Below, in pieces: positions 1-8,306 of a DNA stretch of 64,000 nucleotides (the stretch's first letter is position 1; each line of letters opens with the position of its first letter). The notes beneath the pieces were generated by a model, which had not been told where the DNA came from, did no database searches, and saw nothing but the letters and a program-made list of their open reading frames with translations. The DNA lies in NCBI RefSeq assembly GCF_900116875.1, contig NZ_FPCC01000009.1:1-64000 (forward strand). Reading direction: 5' to 3'. A program made the translations under genes and the position numbers. The stretch comes from Butyrivibrio sp. INlla21 (GTDB taxonomy: Bacteria; Bacillota; Clostridia; Lachnospirales; Lachnospiraceae).

Positions 1-1
1 A

Positions 2-211
2 GTCATTAAGAAAAAGCAAAGAAAATATACATATAAAGCCAATTTTTCGGTCGCAGCTCACATGTGCAGAAAGTATTACCGCGGTACGACATCTCCACCA
101 GATCTGGAAACCATCATTTCAAGAAATCTTGTACCTATTAGACCAGACAGGCACCGGGTAAGATACCAGTCTGCAAGAATCTTCAGAGGTTTCCTCTATA
201 GGGTAGCATAA
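2..211 (+). CDS. C-terminal fragment of a probable IS4-type transposase
   Basis: An open frame enters from the left edge and ends at TAA 209-211, giving 69 residues. It is basic and ends in FRGFLYRVA; the Lys/Arg/Tyr-rich YTYKANFSVAAHMCRKYYRG stretch followed by a VPIRPDR segment resembles the extreme C-terminus of IS4-like DDE transposases. The catalytic domain lies outside the window, so the family cannot be confirmed. It is followed by three hairpins, the first a clear terminator. The family assignment is from memory of similar C-termini and is only moderately secure; some other basic protein remains possible. Confidence 0.45.
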   Translation, partial: VIKKKQRKYTYKANFSVAAHMCRKYYRGTTSPPDLETIISRNLVPIRPDRHRVRYQSARIFRGFLYRVA

Positions 212-238
212 AGCTTTGAATTTTACACGTTAAGCTCA

Positions 239-261
239 GGCGGATTTTAATCCGTCTTTTT
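239..261 (+). terminator. Rho-independent terminator after the transposase-like gene
   Basis: Stem GGCGGATT (239-246) pairs with AATCCGTC (249-256, with one G.U) around a two-base loop and runs into five T residues. It lies 27 nt after the stop codon of the partial gene. Confidence 0.75.
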
Positions 262-281
262 GACGTGGAAATGACATAGAA

Positions 282-316
282 AAAGAGGATGAAGGAACTA
301 TTCCAACATCCTCTTT
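282..316 (+). terminator. Strong hairpin, possible second terminator
   Basis: AAAGAGGATG (282-291) is perfectly complementary to CATCCTCTTT (307-316), a 10-bp stem, followed shortly by a T run at 322-326. It could be a back-up terminator or part of the end of an insertion sequence. Confidence 0.5.
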
Positions 317-328
317 GATTCTTTTTGT

Positions 329-382
329 CCCCGAGTCCAATGTTAACTTAATGACATTGGAGTAAACCTCCGGGGATTTTTT
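329..382 (+). terminator. Two-tier hairpin with T tract, possible IS end
   Basis: Outer arms CCCCG (329-333) and CGGGG (371-375) enclose inner arms CCAATGT (337-343) and ACATTGG (354-360); a six-T tract follows at 377-382. The U tract is only on the + strand, so it would stop transcription coming from the transposase-like gene before it runs antisense into the hypothetical gene at 418. Confidence 0.55.
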
Positions 383-417
383 GTCGCTAAACGCTGCCCT
401 TTTGGCATACGTTTTAT

Positions 418-1152
418 TTACTTCTGCACTTTGATGCGCTCATCGCCGGCAAGATAGTTTAAAAGCGCCTGGCGGGCGTGTTCTTTGTCGGTAGCTTCGA
501 CGCTGACGGTAAAGCGATAGGTGTGATTTTCTTCATCTTCGGATTTGCGATTCTTCTCCGCTTCGGTGATGGATTTGTCTTTGGTGTCTTCACCGGTAAG
601 TTCCATGATATCGTTTATGGCAAAACGGCGGAACATGTCCTTATGCTTTTCGTTCTTAAGATATGTGTTTATCAGATGGATCGTGTCACCAAGATTTAGA
701 TACGCGCCGTGAAGGAAAGATTCCATATCAAGGATATCATCCTTATCCTGCTCTTTGCTGTCATCCCAGTCAAGCTCACGACTCATAAGTTCCTCTTCAT
801 TCTCGGCATTGTTCTTTTGCCACTCCATGATGTACCACTTCCAGATCTGTAGACGCTTTCTGTTGACATCCTCATCGCTTAACTCAGACATTTTCTGAAC
901 CGCATGCCTTGTACCGCGGGCAACAAGTGCATCCGTAGTTTTGTTTATATCATAAGTCCTGCTGAAAACGACCTTTCTCTTTTCAAGATTCTCAATTGAA
1001 AGTCCCAGCATATCTCCCGAAAGGCAGCTTAGATACAAAACATAGTCTCCGTGGCGCGCAATAACAACAGGTCTTTTGCGGATAACATCACTAAACTCCT
1101 TAAAAGACCTCAGAACATCGTCATTTTGAATGTAACGAAAGGTTCTGCTCAT
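418..1152 (-). CDS. Hypothetical protein, last gene of a c-di-GMP operon
   Basis: 244 residues, soluble, no signal peptide or membrane segment; I recognise no family. The N-terminal third is ordinary globular sequence with a VVIARHGDYVLYLSC strand pattern. The middle is rich in Asp/Glu/Lys around residues 113-140 and the C-terminus has a predicted beta-alpha-beta stretch (residues 205-240, YRFTVSVEATDKEHARQALL). A good ribosome site (AAGGGGG, 4 nt before ATG) supports the start. It begins 9 nt after the stop of the PAS-GGDEF-EAL gene, so it is very probably co-transcribed with it and may take part in the same signalling. Confidence 0.8.
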   Translation of the reverse strand: MSRTFRYIQNDDVLRSFKEFSDVIRKRPVVIARHGDYVLYLSCLSGDMLGLSIENLEKRKVVFSRTYDINKTTDALVARGTRHAVQKMSELSDEDVNRKRLQIWKWYIMEWQKNNAENEEELMSRELDWDDSKEQDKDDILDMESFLHGAYLNLGDTIHLINTYLKNEKHKDMFRRFAINDIMELTGEDTKDKSITEAEKNRKSEDEENHTYRFTVSVEATDKEHARQALLNYLAGDERIKVQK

Positions 1153-1161
1153 ATTGCCCCC

Positions 1162-2805
1162 TTAGAGGTATTTTTTCTTAAAGTCCTCAATCCTGCAGGG
1201 ATGTCCGTAAAAGAATCCCATAAGATCGGAAATGGGATATTGCCTTGCAAGCTCCGCTGTTCCCGCATCCTCAACACCTGTAAAGCATGTCCTTATACCG
1301 AGCCTGTGCGCAAAAGAAGTAACGGCTTCCACCATGTACTTGTTCGTAAGATTATCTTCCATTCCGCCCGTAAGCGAAGGCACAAGGCTTATAAAATCGA
1401 TCGGCATATGGCTTACAAGATCAAGTGACGCAAAGTCCGAAACATCTAGTCCTATCTTAAGTCCGCATGATTTAAGGAACTCAACCTGGCTCTTTAAATG
1501 CTCGATAGAAAGCTGCCTGCAGCTCTGCGTAAGCTGTAAGCAAAGCGCCGTTGCGGGATATCCCGTCTTTCTCATTATCTCCAATAGAGTCGTTCTAAAC
1601 TCGGATTTTTCAAGCTGCATGAAAGCAAGGTTTACGCTCAGATAAAAATCTCTGCGGTCCTGCCTTATCGGCATCGCATCAATAAGCGCTGTCTCAAGGA
1701 TCCAGTTTCCGAGCGAGTAAAATACCGGATCTTGCTCAAGCCATGGAACAAACTCGGAAGGAGAAACATCTCCGTACGGTTCTTTTTGCCATCTTACAAA
1801 AACTTCCATTCCGACAAGATTACCGTTTGCCGCTGAAAAAATAGGCTGATACTCCAGATGAAAACCTTCAAATCCGTTAAGAACGCAGTTTCTGACTTCA
1901 TTAACAAGCTCTATGCTACTGCTATTGCCCTCTGTATGATCGTTATGAAAGATAATAAGGTTGCCGTGTTTCTGAGTCTTAGAGTAATCAAGCGCGTACT
2001 TGGCGCTTGTGTATATCGAATGTTCATCGACATCAAGATCGGTCGCAACGACAAGTCCGCCACCCACTTCGGCTTTAACAGTCTTACCGTCGATCTTAAG
2101 CCCTTCTCTGGTAAACGCCCTCATGCGCCCGTAGAGCTTTTTGATATCATCGAGCTTCATGCTCGGAGTTATAAGAGCGATTATGGTACCCTCGCCTCTG
2201 TAGGCCTTTCCGTCGGGTCCGCCCTCGCTTTGCAGTTTCTCGGCGACAGCCTTAAGTAAGCTGTTTCCGGTCATATATCCGTAGCGTCTGTTGATCTCAC
2301 CGAAATCTATGACGTTGACCATGAGTATCGAATACTCTTTTCCCTCGGTCTTAAGACTTCTCATATAGTTGAGCATTTCAAACTGATTGGGCAAAAGAGT
2401 TATCGGATCATTGTTGTCCACAATACCTTTATTGATAATTGAACATGCGTAAAAAACCGGCTTGTCCGAATAGTCTTTTATCACGACTCCCCTACATGAG
2501 CAAACGACAAATTCCCCGTTCTTATTCCTTGCTCTGTATTCGAAATTGGGATCCAGCTTATCTCCTGCATATACGCGCTGAATGTATTCGGCGTACTTAT
2601 CCCTGTCATCGGGATGAATCCTCATCTCCCAGACCGATGCCGCGTTAAAAATATATTCCCCGGATAGTCCGAAATAGTCCACTGCATTGAGCGACCATCT
2701 CGAAATATTTTTTTCCATGTCGTGTACATAGACATAACGGCTTCTCGATGTTACCGCAAAGGTATCGAAAATCCTATTGATTAAATCGTAAGTTCCTCCC
2801 GCCAT
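1162..2805 (-). CDS. PAS-GGDEF-EAL protein with degenerate catalytic sites
   Basis: 547 residues in three parts: a PAS fold (about 20-125, HPDDRDKYAEYIQRV and YRARNKNGEFV are typical PAS3 strings), a GGDEF-like domain (about 130-295) and an EAL-like domain (about 300-547). The GGDEF signature is replaced by RGEGT near residue 205. The EAL motif is replaced by EVFVRW and the metal-binding DDFGTG stretch reads DVSDFASLD. Neither cyclase nor phosphodiesterase activity is therefore expected. More likely it senses a ligand through PAS and binds c-di-GMP or a partner. The start has an AAGAGGAA ribosome site. It follows the active-looking cyclase gene by 33 nt, in an apparent operon. Confidence 0.85.
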   Translation of the reverse strand: MAGGTYDLINRIFDTFAVTSRSRYVYVHDMEKNISRWSLNAVDYFGLSGEYIFNAASVWEMRIHPDDRDKYAEYIQRVYAGDKLDPNFEYRARNKNGEFVVCSCRGVVIKDYSDKPVFYACSIINKGIVDNNDPITLLPNQFEMLNYMRSLKTEGKEYSILMVNVIDFGEINRRYGYMTGNSLLKAVAEKLQSEGGPDGKAYRGEGTIIALITPSMKLDDIKKLYGRMRAFTREGLKIDGKTVKAEVGGGLVVATDLDVDEHSIYTSAKYALDYSKTQKHGNLIIFHNDHTEGNSSSIELVNEVRNCVLNGFEGFHLEYQPIFSAANGNLVGMEVFVRWQKEPYGDVSPSEFVPWLEQDPVFYSLGNWILETALIDAMPIRQDRRDFYLSVNLAFMQLEKSEFRTTLLEIMRKTGYPATALCLQLTQSCRQLSIEHLKSQVEFLKSCGLKIGLDVSDFASLDLVSHMPIDFISLVPSLTGGMEDNLTNKYMVEAVTSFAHRLGIRTCFTGVEDAGTAELARQYPISDLMGFFYGHPCRIEDFKKKYL

Positions 2806-2838
2806 CTTTTATAATTCCTCTTATTCTGCGTGTTTTTA

Positions 2839-4212
2839 TTATCTGTCGAATTTAACCGACTTATCGCCCCTTACAAAACGCCTTGCCTTTATTAGTCTCT
2901 TGTTTGAATACATTGCATCGTCGGCTTTTTTAACAACGTCTTCTAAATTGACACCATCATCCGGGAACCTTGCAAATCCCGCACTTATCATAACTTTAAG
3001 CGTTATATCCCCGACTGTTACGTCTCGTGCGACGTTGGTCCTTATTCTTGCTATGACATCTTCATAGAAAAATCTGTCGTGCTTGCCGTGAATTACTACG
3101 ACAAATTCATCTCCGCCTATTCTGAAAGCAATATCTTTTTCCCTGATGCTGTTAAGAAGTCTCTTGGCCACAACGTTGAGGAGCTCATCTCCAACCTCAT
3201 GACCGTATGTGTCGTTGACCATTTTAAAATCATTGAGATCAATATATATGATTCCGAACGGGCTCTTTTTCTTTATGAGATCATCGGTATGTTCCTTGTA
3301 GCTTCTTGGATTGTGCAGGTTGGTAAGCGCGTCTGTATACGACAACACCGCGAGTTCTCCCGCATTTTCCTTTACGGACATATATGATGAAACCGCGATC
3401 GACATAAGGATACTAAAGATAATTCCGATCAGAAATGCAGTAACTATCTCCTTAAGATCCATCCAGTTTCCGATTGGTGCTATCATAAGTGTCCAGAAAC
3501 CGCCGCCAACGGTACTGATCATTGACGAGATCGGAGCCGCAAGCTCTTTTTCCGAATATTCCATGATAATGCGCTCATCGCCGGTAAGAATATTGTTGCC
3601 GATAAGCTTATATTCATAGCCTTCATCCGCGAGCGCCTTGATATTAACTTCTGATAAAAAGTCGGACAATCCCAATGTTATCGAAGCAAATCCCCAGAAA
3701 TTGTTTGCATTCTTCTCTCCGATATACACAGGGCGCCTTATTATCACGCCGTAGCTTCCATCCGGTAGCGTTACGGGCGCAAGTATCACTGAAAGGCCTG
3801 TATTCATGCTGTTTTCAGCATAAACGCTTTCAACTGAATCCTCAAAAAGATTTTTCCTCTCGGCGATACCGTTATCCAAGGGATATATGTAACTAACCAC
3901 TCCGTTCGGAGCAAGCGAAACGCTTATTACATCGAGATAATCGTTAAAAAGAGCTTCTCCCATCGTCTGAAACTCTTGCTGCTTGAGGTCCCCATCCTCA
4001 TTGGCTATCTCGATCTCCAATATCCTGGTTATATAATCTCTTGATTCTATTTCGGCTTCTATCCTCTCACTGATAGAATCAGCAAGGAACTGAGCCTTTT
4101 CTTTTCTATTCGCGGCTACTCTTGTCAGATAAAAGAATGATATGAAGGTTGTAATGATAAGCGTCACAATAAAGATGATCGTGCCTACCGTTTTAATCTT
4201 TCTTTTTCCCAT
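2839..4212 (-). CDS. Membrane diguanylate cyclase with extracellular sensor
   Basis: 457 residues from the chosen ATG. An earlier in-frame ATG two codons upstream abuts the AGAGG ribosome site, so the second ATG (6 nt away) is preferred. One transmembrane helix at about 8-31 and a second at about 258-280 bracket an extracytoplasmic CHASE-like sensor with an FWGFASITLGLSDFL pattern. The cytoplasmic GGDEF domain is complete: TDALTNLHN entry, IGGDEF near 365-370 and, five residues before it, REKD, which fits the RxxD inhibitory site. It should make c-di-GMP from two GTP, with product feedback. First gene of the three-gene operon. Confidence 0.92.
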   Translation of the reverse strand: MGKRKIKTVGTIIFIVTLIITTFISFFYLTRVAANRKEKAQFLADSISERIEAEIESRDYITRILEIEIANEDGDLKQQEFQTMGEALFNDYLDVISVSLAPNGVVSYIYPLDNGIAERKNLFEDSVESVYAENSMNTGLSVILAPVTLPDGSYGVIIRRPVYIGEKNANNFWGFASITLGLSDFLSEVNIKALADEGYEYKLIGNNILTGDERIIMEYSEKELAAPISSMISTVGGGFWTLMIAPIGNWMDLKEIVTAFLIGIIFSILMSIAVSSYMSVKENAGELAVLSYTDALTNLHNPRSYKEHTDDLIKKKSPFGIIYIDLNDFKMVNDTYGHEVGDELLNVVAKRLLNSIREKDIAFRIGGDEFVVVIHGKHDRFFYEDVIARIRTNVARDVTVGDITLKVMISAGFARFPDDGVNLEDVVKKADDAMYSNKRLIKARRFVRGDKSVKFDR

Positions 4213-4271
4213 ATTCATCCTCTGGTATTTAAAATTGGCAATACTTAGATTAATTATATCATAATATGAAA

Positions 4272-4309
4272 AAGGATATTACGGGGTGTGATTACCTCGT
4301 AATATCCTT
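4272..4309 (-). terminator. Terminator of leuS
   Basis: A 12-bp perfect stem (AAGGATATTACG with CGTAATATCCTT). On the minus strand it is followed by TTTTTCATATT. It ends the leuS transcript just before the diguanylate cyclase operon. Confidence 0.85.
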
Positions 4310-4319
4310 CTGTTTTTCA

Positions 4320-4398
4320 TTAAGGAAGTTCGACTCTCGCTGCGCTCGATCGAACACGTTCGAACCAGATTCGACAATACCTCATCAGGTTCTCTCAG
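4320..4398 (-). repeat. 3'-UTR palindromic repeat element, copy A (after leuS)
   Basis: Read on the minus strand, this begins directly after the leuS stop (AAG TAG). It contains ACCTGATGAGGT, GAGGTATTGTCGA, then TTCGATCGAGCGCAGCG and GAGAGTCGAACTTCCTTA. The same blocks recur after tpiA (copy B), pgk (C) and gap (D). TTCGA and TCGAA can form the outer stem of a hairpin with a GCGC-type inner stem. Confidence 0.85.
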
Positions 4399-6828
4399 CT
4401 ACTTAATTACTATATTTACGATCCTGCCGGGAACATAGATCTCTTTTACGATAGTCTTACCATCAAGCTTATCTGCGATGAGCTCTTTACCCTTGGCGAT
4501 TACTTCATCCTTGGGATCTTCCTTGCCGATCTCAAGTGTGGCCTTAACCTTACCGTTGATCTGAACAGCGATCTCTACTGTATCTTCTACGCACTTAGAC
4601 TCATCAAATGTGGGCCAAGGCTCAAAGGCGATAGTGTTATCGTGTCCAAGGCTCTGCCAGATCTCTTCACCAACGTGAGGGCAGATGCAAGAGAACATCT
4701 TAATGAAGTTCTCGGCGTATTCTCTGGGGCATTTGCCTTCCTTGTATACCGCATTAACAAAGATCATCATCTGAGCGATGGCTGTGTTAAAGCCGAGTGC
4801 TTCGAAATCACCTGTGACCTTCTTAACCGTCTGATGATAAACTTTCTCAAGATTGCCGTTGTTGTCATCAGTGATGTTTGCAGGCTCTGTAAAGAAAGTA
4901 AATACGCGGTTGATGAACTTTCTTGCGCCTGTAACGGCTGCGGAGTTCCAAGGCTTGGATACTTCCAAAGGTCCCATGAACATCTCATAGAGACGAAGTG
5001 TATCTGCGCCGTACTCACTAACAATATCGCTGGGGTTAACAACGAACTCAGGGAATCTCTTACCCATCTTGATACCGTTCTCACCAAGGATCATTCCCTG
5101 ATGTACGAGCTTCTTGAAAGGCTCTTTTACAGGTGAAAGACCTTTGTTATAAAGGAATCGGTTCCAGATACGTGAGTACATCAGATGTCCTACAGCGTGC
5201 TCGGGACCACCGATGTAAAGATCGACCGGCATCCAGTGCTTAAGGAGTTCCTGATTGGCGAACTCTTTATCGTTATCGGGATCGATATATCTGAAATAGT
5301 ACCAAGAAGAACCTGCGGAACCGGGCATGGTTGATGTCTCTCTTGTTCCCTTAAGTCCGTTCTTGTCATACGCTTTCCACTCTGTAGCGTTCTCAAGAGG
5401 TGCCTTGCCTCCGCGTCCCTTGTAATCCTCAAGCTCGGGAAGAACAACCGGAAGCTCGCTGTCATCAAGGAAAACAATGCTTCCGTCTTCTTTGTATACG
5501 CAGGGAACGGGCTCGCCCCAGTAACGCTGTCTTGCGAAGATCCACTCACGGAAGTGATAGTTGACCTTCTCTCTTGCAACGCCCATATCTACAAGCTTCT
5601 TGGTGATGGCTTTCTTGGCATCTTCTACAGTCATTCCGTCAAACTCTTCGGAATTCATAAGGATGCAGCCCTTGCCGAGATAGTCCTGCTTCTCAAATGC
5701 GTGTCCGGAAACATCAACTGTTCCTTCTGCATTGTTGATAACCTGGATAAGCGGAAGTCCATGAACCTCAGCATACTCAAAGTCTCTCTGATCATGAGTG
5801 GGTACGGCCATAACGGCACCTGTACCATAGCTTGCAAGAACGAAGTCACCGATAAACAAAGGCACTTCCTTGCCGTTTACGGGGTTGATCGCATAGATTC
5901 CCTTAAGAGGGCATCCTGACTTGGTCTTATTAAGATCTGTACGATCAAGATCGTTCTTTTTAAGTGTCTCATTTATATATGCCTGAACCTCGTCGAGATT
6001 CTCAACGCGGTCCAAAAGTCCTTTAACGATCTCTCCGTCGGGAGCAAGTACCATAAAGGTGATACCGTAGATGGTCTCGATACATGTTGTGAAGATTGAG
6101 AACTCTCCGCCGCCTACGATCTTGAAATCAACCTCTACACCCGTTGACTTACCGATCCAGTTACGCTGGATCTCCTTGGTTGACTCGGGCCAGTCAATCT
6201 CATTAAGTCCGTCAAGAAGCTCCTCAGCGAACGCCTGCTGATCGATAACCCACTGCTTCATCATCTTTTTAACAACGGGATATCCGCCACGCTCTGATTT
6301 ACCGTCGATTACCTCATCGTTGGAAAGAACCGTTCCAAGCTCCTCGCACCAGTTAACGGGCATATCAATATGCTTAGCATAACCGTCTTCATACAATTTC
6401 TTAAAGATCCACTGTGTCCACTTGTAAAACTTGGGATCACTTGTTGCTACCATCTTGGACCAGTCATAGTCAAATCCAAGCTCCTTGAGCTGCTTGGAAA
6501 AAGTCTCTATATTCTTCTCTGTGAATCCGGCAGGATGGTTACCTGTTGTAACCGCATACTGCTCAGCAGGAAGACCGAATGAATCGTATCCCATGGGATG
6601 CAATACGTTATATCCCTGCATTCTCTTCATACGTGACATGATATCTGTAGCCGTATATCCTTCGGGATGTCCTGCGTGAAGACCTACACCTGACGGATAA
6701 GGGAACATATCAAGGGCATAATATTTGGGCTTGGAAAAATCCCAAACGTCTGTCTTGAATGTCTGGTTCTCTTCCCAATATTTCTGCCATTTACTTTCTA
6801 TTGCGTGATGATTGTATACTTCTGACAT
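4399..6828 (-). CDS. leuS: Leucyl-tRNA synthetase with variant KMSKS and editing motifs
   Basis: Charges tRNA-Leu with leucine in the cytoplasm. 809 residues, normal for bacterial LeuRS, starting MSEVYNHHAIESKWQKYWEE; this ATG matches the family N-terminus better than an upstream TTG that overlaps the GGAGGAG ribosome site. The class I HIGH motif is HAGH (51-54). The CP1 editing domain has GTGAVMAVPTHDQRDFEYA with the conserved Asp, but the threonine-rich loop normally reading TTRPDT is TTCIET (247-252). The KMSKS loop reads KMGKR (587-591). Both changes were checked at the DNA level. The rest aligns well, so the enzyme is probably functional. No T-box leader: the promoter lies about 40 nt upstream. 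Confidence 0.95.
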   Translation of the reverse strand: MSEVYNHHAIESKWQKYWEENQTFKTDVWDFSKPKYYALDMFPYPSGVGLHAGHPEGYTATDIMSRMKRMQGYNVLHPMGYDSFGLPAEQYAVTTGNHPAGFTEKNIETFSKQLKELGFDYDWSKMVATSDPKFYKWTQWIFKKLYEDGYAKHIDMPVNWCEELGTVLSNDEVIDGKSERGGYPVVKKMMKQWVIDQQAFAEELLDGLNEIDWPESTKEIQRNWIGKSTGVEVDFKIVGGGEFSIFTTCIETIYGITFMVLAPDGEIVKGLLDRVENLDEVQAYINETLKKNDLDRTDLNKTKSGCPLKGIYAINPVNGKEVPLFIGDFVLASYGTGAVMAVPTHDQRDFEYAEVHGLPLIQVINNAEGTVDVSGHAFEKQDYLGKGCILMNSEEFDGMTVEDAKKAITKKLVDMGVAREKVNYHFREWIFARQRYWGEPVPCVYKEDGSIVFLDDSELPVVLPELEDYKGRGGKAPLENATEWKAYDKNGLKGTRETSTMPGSAGSSWYYFRYIDPDNDKEFANQELLKHWMPVDLYIGGPEHAVGHLMYSRIWNRFLYNKGLSPVKEPFKKLVHQGMILGENGIKMGKRFPEFVVNPSDIVSEYGADTLRLYEMFMGPLEVSKPWNSAAVTGARKFINRVFTFFTEPANITDDNNGNLEKVYHQTVKKVTGDFEALGFNTAIAQMMIFVNAVYKEGKCPREYAENFIKMFSCICPHVGEEIWQSLGHDNTIAFEPWPTFDESKCVEDTVEIAVQINGKVKATLEIGKEDPKDEVIAKGKELIADKLDGKTIVKEIYVPGRIVNIVIK

Positions 6829-6865
6829 GAGATACTTTTTCTCCTCCAATTATTATTACCTCAAA

Positions 6866-6893
6866 ATTTTACCACACGCGGGATTCTTGTCAA
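6866..6893 (-). promoter_or_regulatory. leuS promoter
   Basis: Minus-strand -35 TTGACA (6888-6893), 16-nt spacer, -10 TAAAAT (6866-6871). The 5' leader is short and leaves no room for a T-box. Confidence 0.75.
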
Positions 6894-6920
6894 ACATGAA
6901 ATACATTTAATAGGTATAAA

Positions 6921-6950
6921 AAAACTGTCGACCCGGCCGACAGCTTTTTA
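6921..6950 (-). terminator. Terminator after the flavodoxin gene
   Basis: Stem CTGTCG/CGACAG extended by AAG/CTT. Read on the minus strand it ends in a run of seven T residues. Confidence 0.8.
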
Positions 6951-6993
6951 ACATGATCGATTATTTGCTTTTACGCGTTGAGAAAACCGAGGC

Positions 6994-7476
6994 TTATTGT
7001 ATATATTTATTAGCCCAGTTTTTAAGCTCATCGCGGGAAATTCCCACATTGAACTTCTTTCCTCCGTCAAAATGGATACGTGTGTAGGTATTCTGGAGGT
7101 CTTTTACGCTCTTATCGATATCGGTTCCTCCGGAAGTAGCAAAAAGAACTACATGCTTACCGGAAAACTCGTATTCCTCAAGGAATGAGTTGATGATATG
7201 AGGTGCTGTGTACCACCAGATCGGAAAGCCGATAAAAACGACATCCGCGCCTTCAACACCGGCATTGCCGTCCGCAAGTTCCGGGCGCGATGTTATATCT
7301 TTCATCTCAATGCTGCTTCTTGAAAACTCATTCTGCCAGTTAAGATCCTCAGAAGTATATCTGTTCTTGGGCGCTATCTCATAGATATCCGCACCAATCT
7401 CCGCCGCCAACTGATTGGCGATGCTGGCAGTTACTCCGCTTGCTGAAAAGTACGCAACCAATATTTTTTTGCTCAT
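6994..7476 (-). CDS. Flavodoxin
   Basis: 160 residues, the size of a short-chain flavodoxin. The N-terminal VAYFSASGVTASIA (residues 7-20) is the FMN phosphate-binding loop, and GFPIWWYTAPHIINSFLE (82-99) is the second FMN-contacting loop typical of the group annotated as flavodoxin/flavodoxin-like oxidoreductases. LFATSGGTDIDKS provides the third loop. It is a small soluble electron carrier or FMN-dependent reductase; the partner is not evident from its neighbours. Ribosome site GAGGGGG lies 5 nt before ATG. Confidence 0.92.
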   Translation of the reverse strand: MSKKILVAYFSASGVTASIANQLAAEIGADIYEIAPKNRYTSEDLNWQNEFSRSSIEMKDITSRPELADGNAGVEGADVVFIGFPIWWYTAPHIINSFLEEYEFSGKHVVLFATSGGTDIDKSVKDLQNTYTRIHFDGGKKFNVGISRDELKNWANKYIQ

Positions 7477-7501
7477 CTGAACCCCCTCGTGTTTTTATTG
7501 G

Positions 7502-7801
7502 TTAAACAGGTTTGATAACAAGTCTCTGCGGTTCTACATGCCTTGACTCGCCCTTCCTTCCGCGGCAGACAATTCCCTCCTCGATATTAATGAGCTCGAC
7601 GCGCTCCTTCATCGCTGCCATTATCTGTTTTACGGCGTTCTCATAATCCTTCGGATCCATGGGAACCACATAGTCGTGATTGAGGTGTTCCGTGGATATT
7701 ACCGCCGATCTGTATCTGGTATCATATCTTATTCCGTAGAATGTACACACTTCCGTGTTGAGAGTTCCGTTACTGTCACTACATTGCATCGCTATATACA
7801 T
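7502..7801 (-). CDS. Small hypothetical protein
   Basis: 99 residues starting MYIAMQCSDSNGTL. A longer TTG-initiated frame would place the GGAGGG ribosome site inside the gene, so the ATG six bases after that site is chosen. The sequence is soluble, with alternating strands and one helix (YENAVKQIMAAMKERVELI) and a single CRGRKG basic turn. I do not recognise a family. It ends 25 nt before the flavodoxin start and could be co-transcribed with it. Confidence 0.7.
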   Translation of the reverse strand: MYIAMQCSDSNGTLNTEVCTFYGIRYDTRYRSAVISTEHLNHDYVVPMDPKDYENAVKQIMAAMKERVELINIEEGIVCRGRKGESRHVEPQRLVIKPV

Positions 7802-7932
7802 GATGTCACCCTCCAACTATACAACTGAAAAACAATAAACATTTGTACAATTTAATGATAATACATTTTAATAAAATATGCTACTTTTTCACACAAAACG
7901 AGCTTTTTGATGCTATTTTCAGGCAAAAAAAT

Positions 7933-7953
7933 CCCGGCAGTACTCCTGCCGGG
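7933..7953 (-). terminator. Terminator after the small EIDALL-motif gene
   Basis: CCCGGCAG/CTGCCGGG, an 8-bp GC-rich stem, followed on the minus strand by A then seven T residues. Confidence 0.88.
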
Positions 7954-7990
7954 TTAATTTACCGATTCACTTTATTAAACTATTGCATCA

Positions 7991-8200
7991 TCACTTGCCC
8001 ATTGATGCGATGAGCGCGTCAATCTCAGCCTGAGAAAGCATCTTTCCGGGATCTCCTCCCGAAGGTGCCCCTGCTGCCGGTGCTGCTGAAGCAGCTGCTG
8101 CAGGATTTGCGGCCATTCCCCCGCCGCCTTGCTGAGGTGATTTACCCATTATACTTGCAAGCAATGCCTGCTGTTCTGCACTAAGTCCGTTAGAATCCAT
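7991..8200 (-). CDS. 69-aa peptide with two FliM-N-like (EIDALL) motifs
   Basis: 69 residues starting MDSNGLSAEQQ, with GAGGGG 7 nt before this ATG; an upstream ATG overlaps the ribosome site. The ends are two similar helices, LSAEQQALLASIMGK (6-20) and LSQAEIDALIASMGK (55-69), joined by a flexible Gly/Ala/Pro/Ser linker. The second closely matches the LSQAEIDALL peptide at the N-terminus of FliM/FliY/FliN, which in known systems binds phospho-CheY. It has no SpoA domain, so it is not FliM or FliN itself. A role as a CheY-binding or switch-associated adaptor is inferred. It has its own promoter and terminator. Confidence 0.75.
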   Translation of the reverse strand: MDSNGLSAEQQALLASIMGKSPQQGGGGMAANPAAAASAAPAAGAPSGGDPGKMLSQAEIDALIASMGK

Positions 8201-8274
8201 ACGGATACCCCTCATTCATAGATTGTTACTTTTTTGACTATCATACTTACGCACATAGTTCTGAATATATGTAT

Positions 8275-8303
8275 ATTGTATTTTAGTAAAAAAAATACGT
8301 CAA
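8275..8303 (-). promoter_or_regulatory. Promoter of the 69-aa EIDALL-motif gene
   Basis: Minus-strand -35 TTGACG (8298-8303), 17-nt spacer, -10 TACAAT (8275-8280). It points at the start codon 75 nt downstream. Confidence 0.65.
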
Positions 8304-8306
8304 ATA

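Noticed and set aside
4320..4398. Short plus-strand reading frames across the repeat elements (shared KEVRLSRF-like peptides)
   Set aside because: The peptide likeness comes from the repeated DNA; stem-keeping base changes fit an RNA or DNA element, and frames lack starts with ribosome sites.
6829..6993. T-box leader for leuS
   Set aside because: The predicted promoter leaves about 40 nt of leader; no T-box motif or specifier stem is present.
7991..8200. Truncated FliN or FliM gene
   Set aside because: It has its own promoter, ribosome site and terminator, and two symmetric motif ends; no SpoA or CheC-like remains are found around it.
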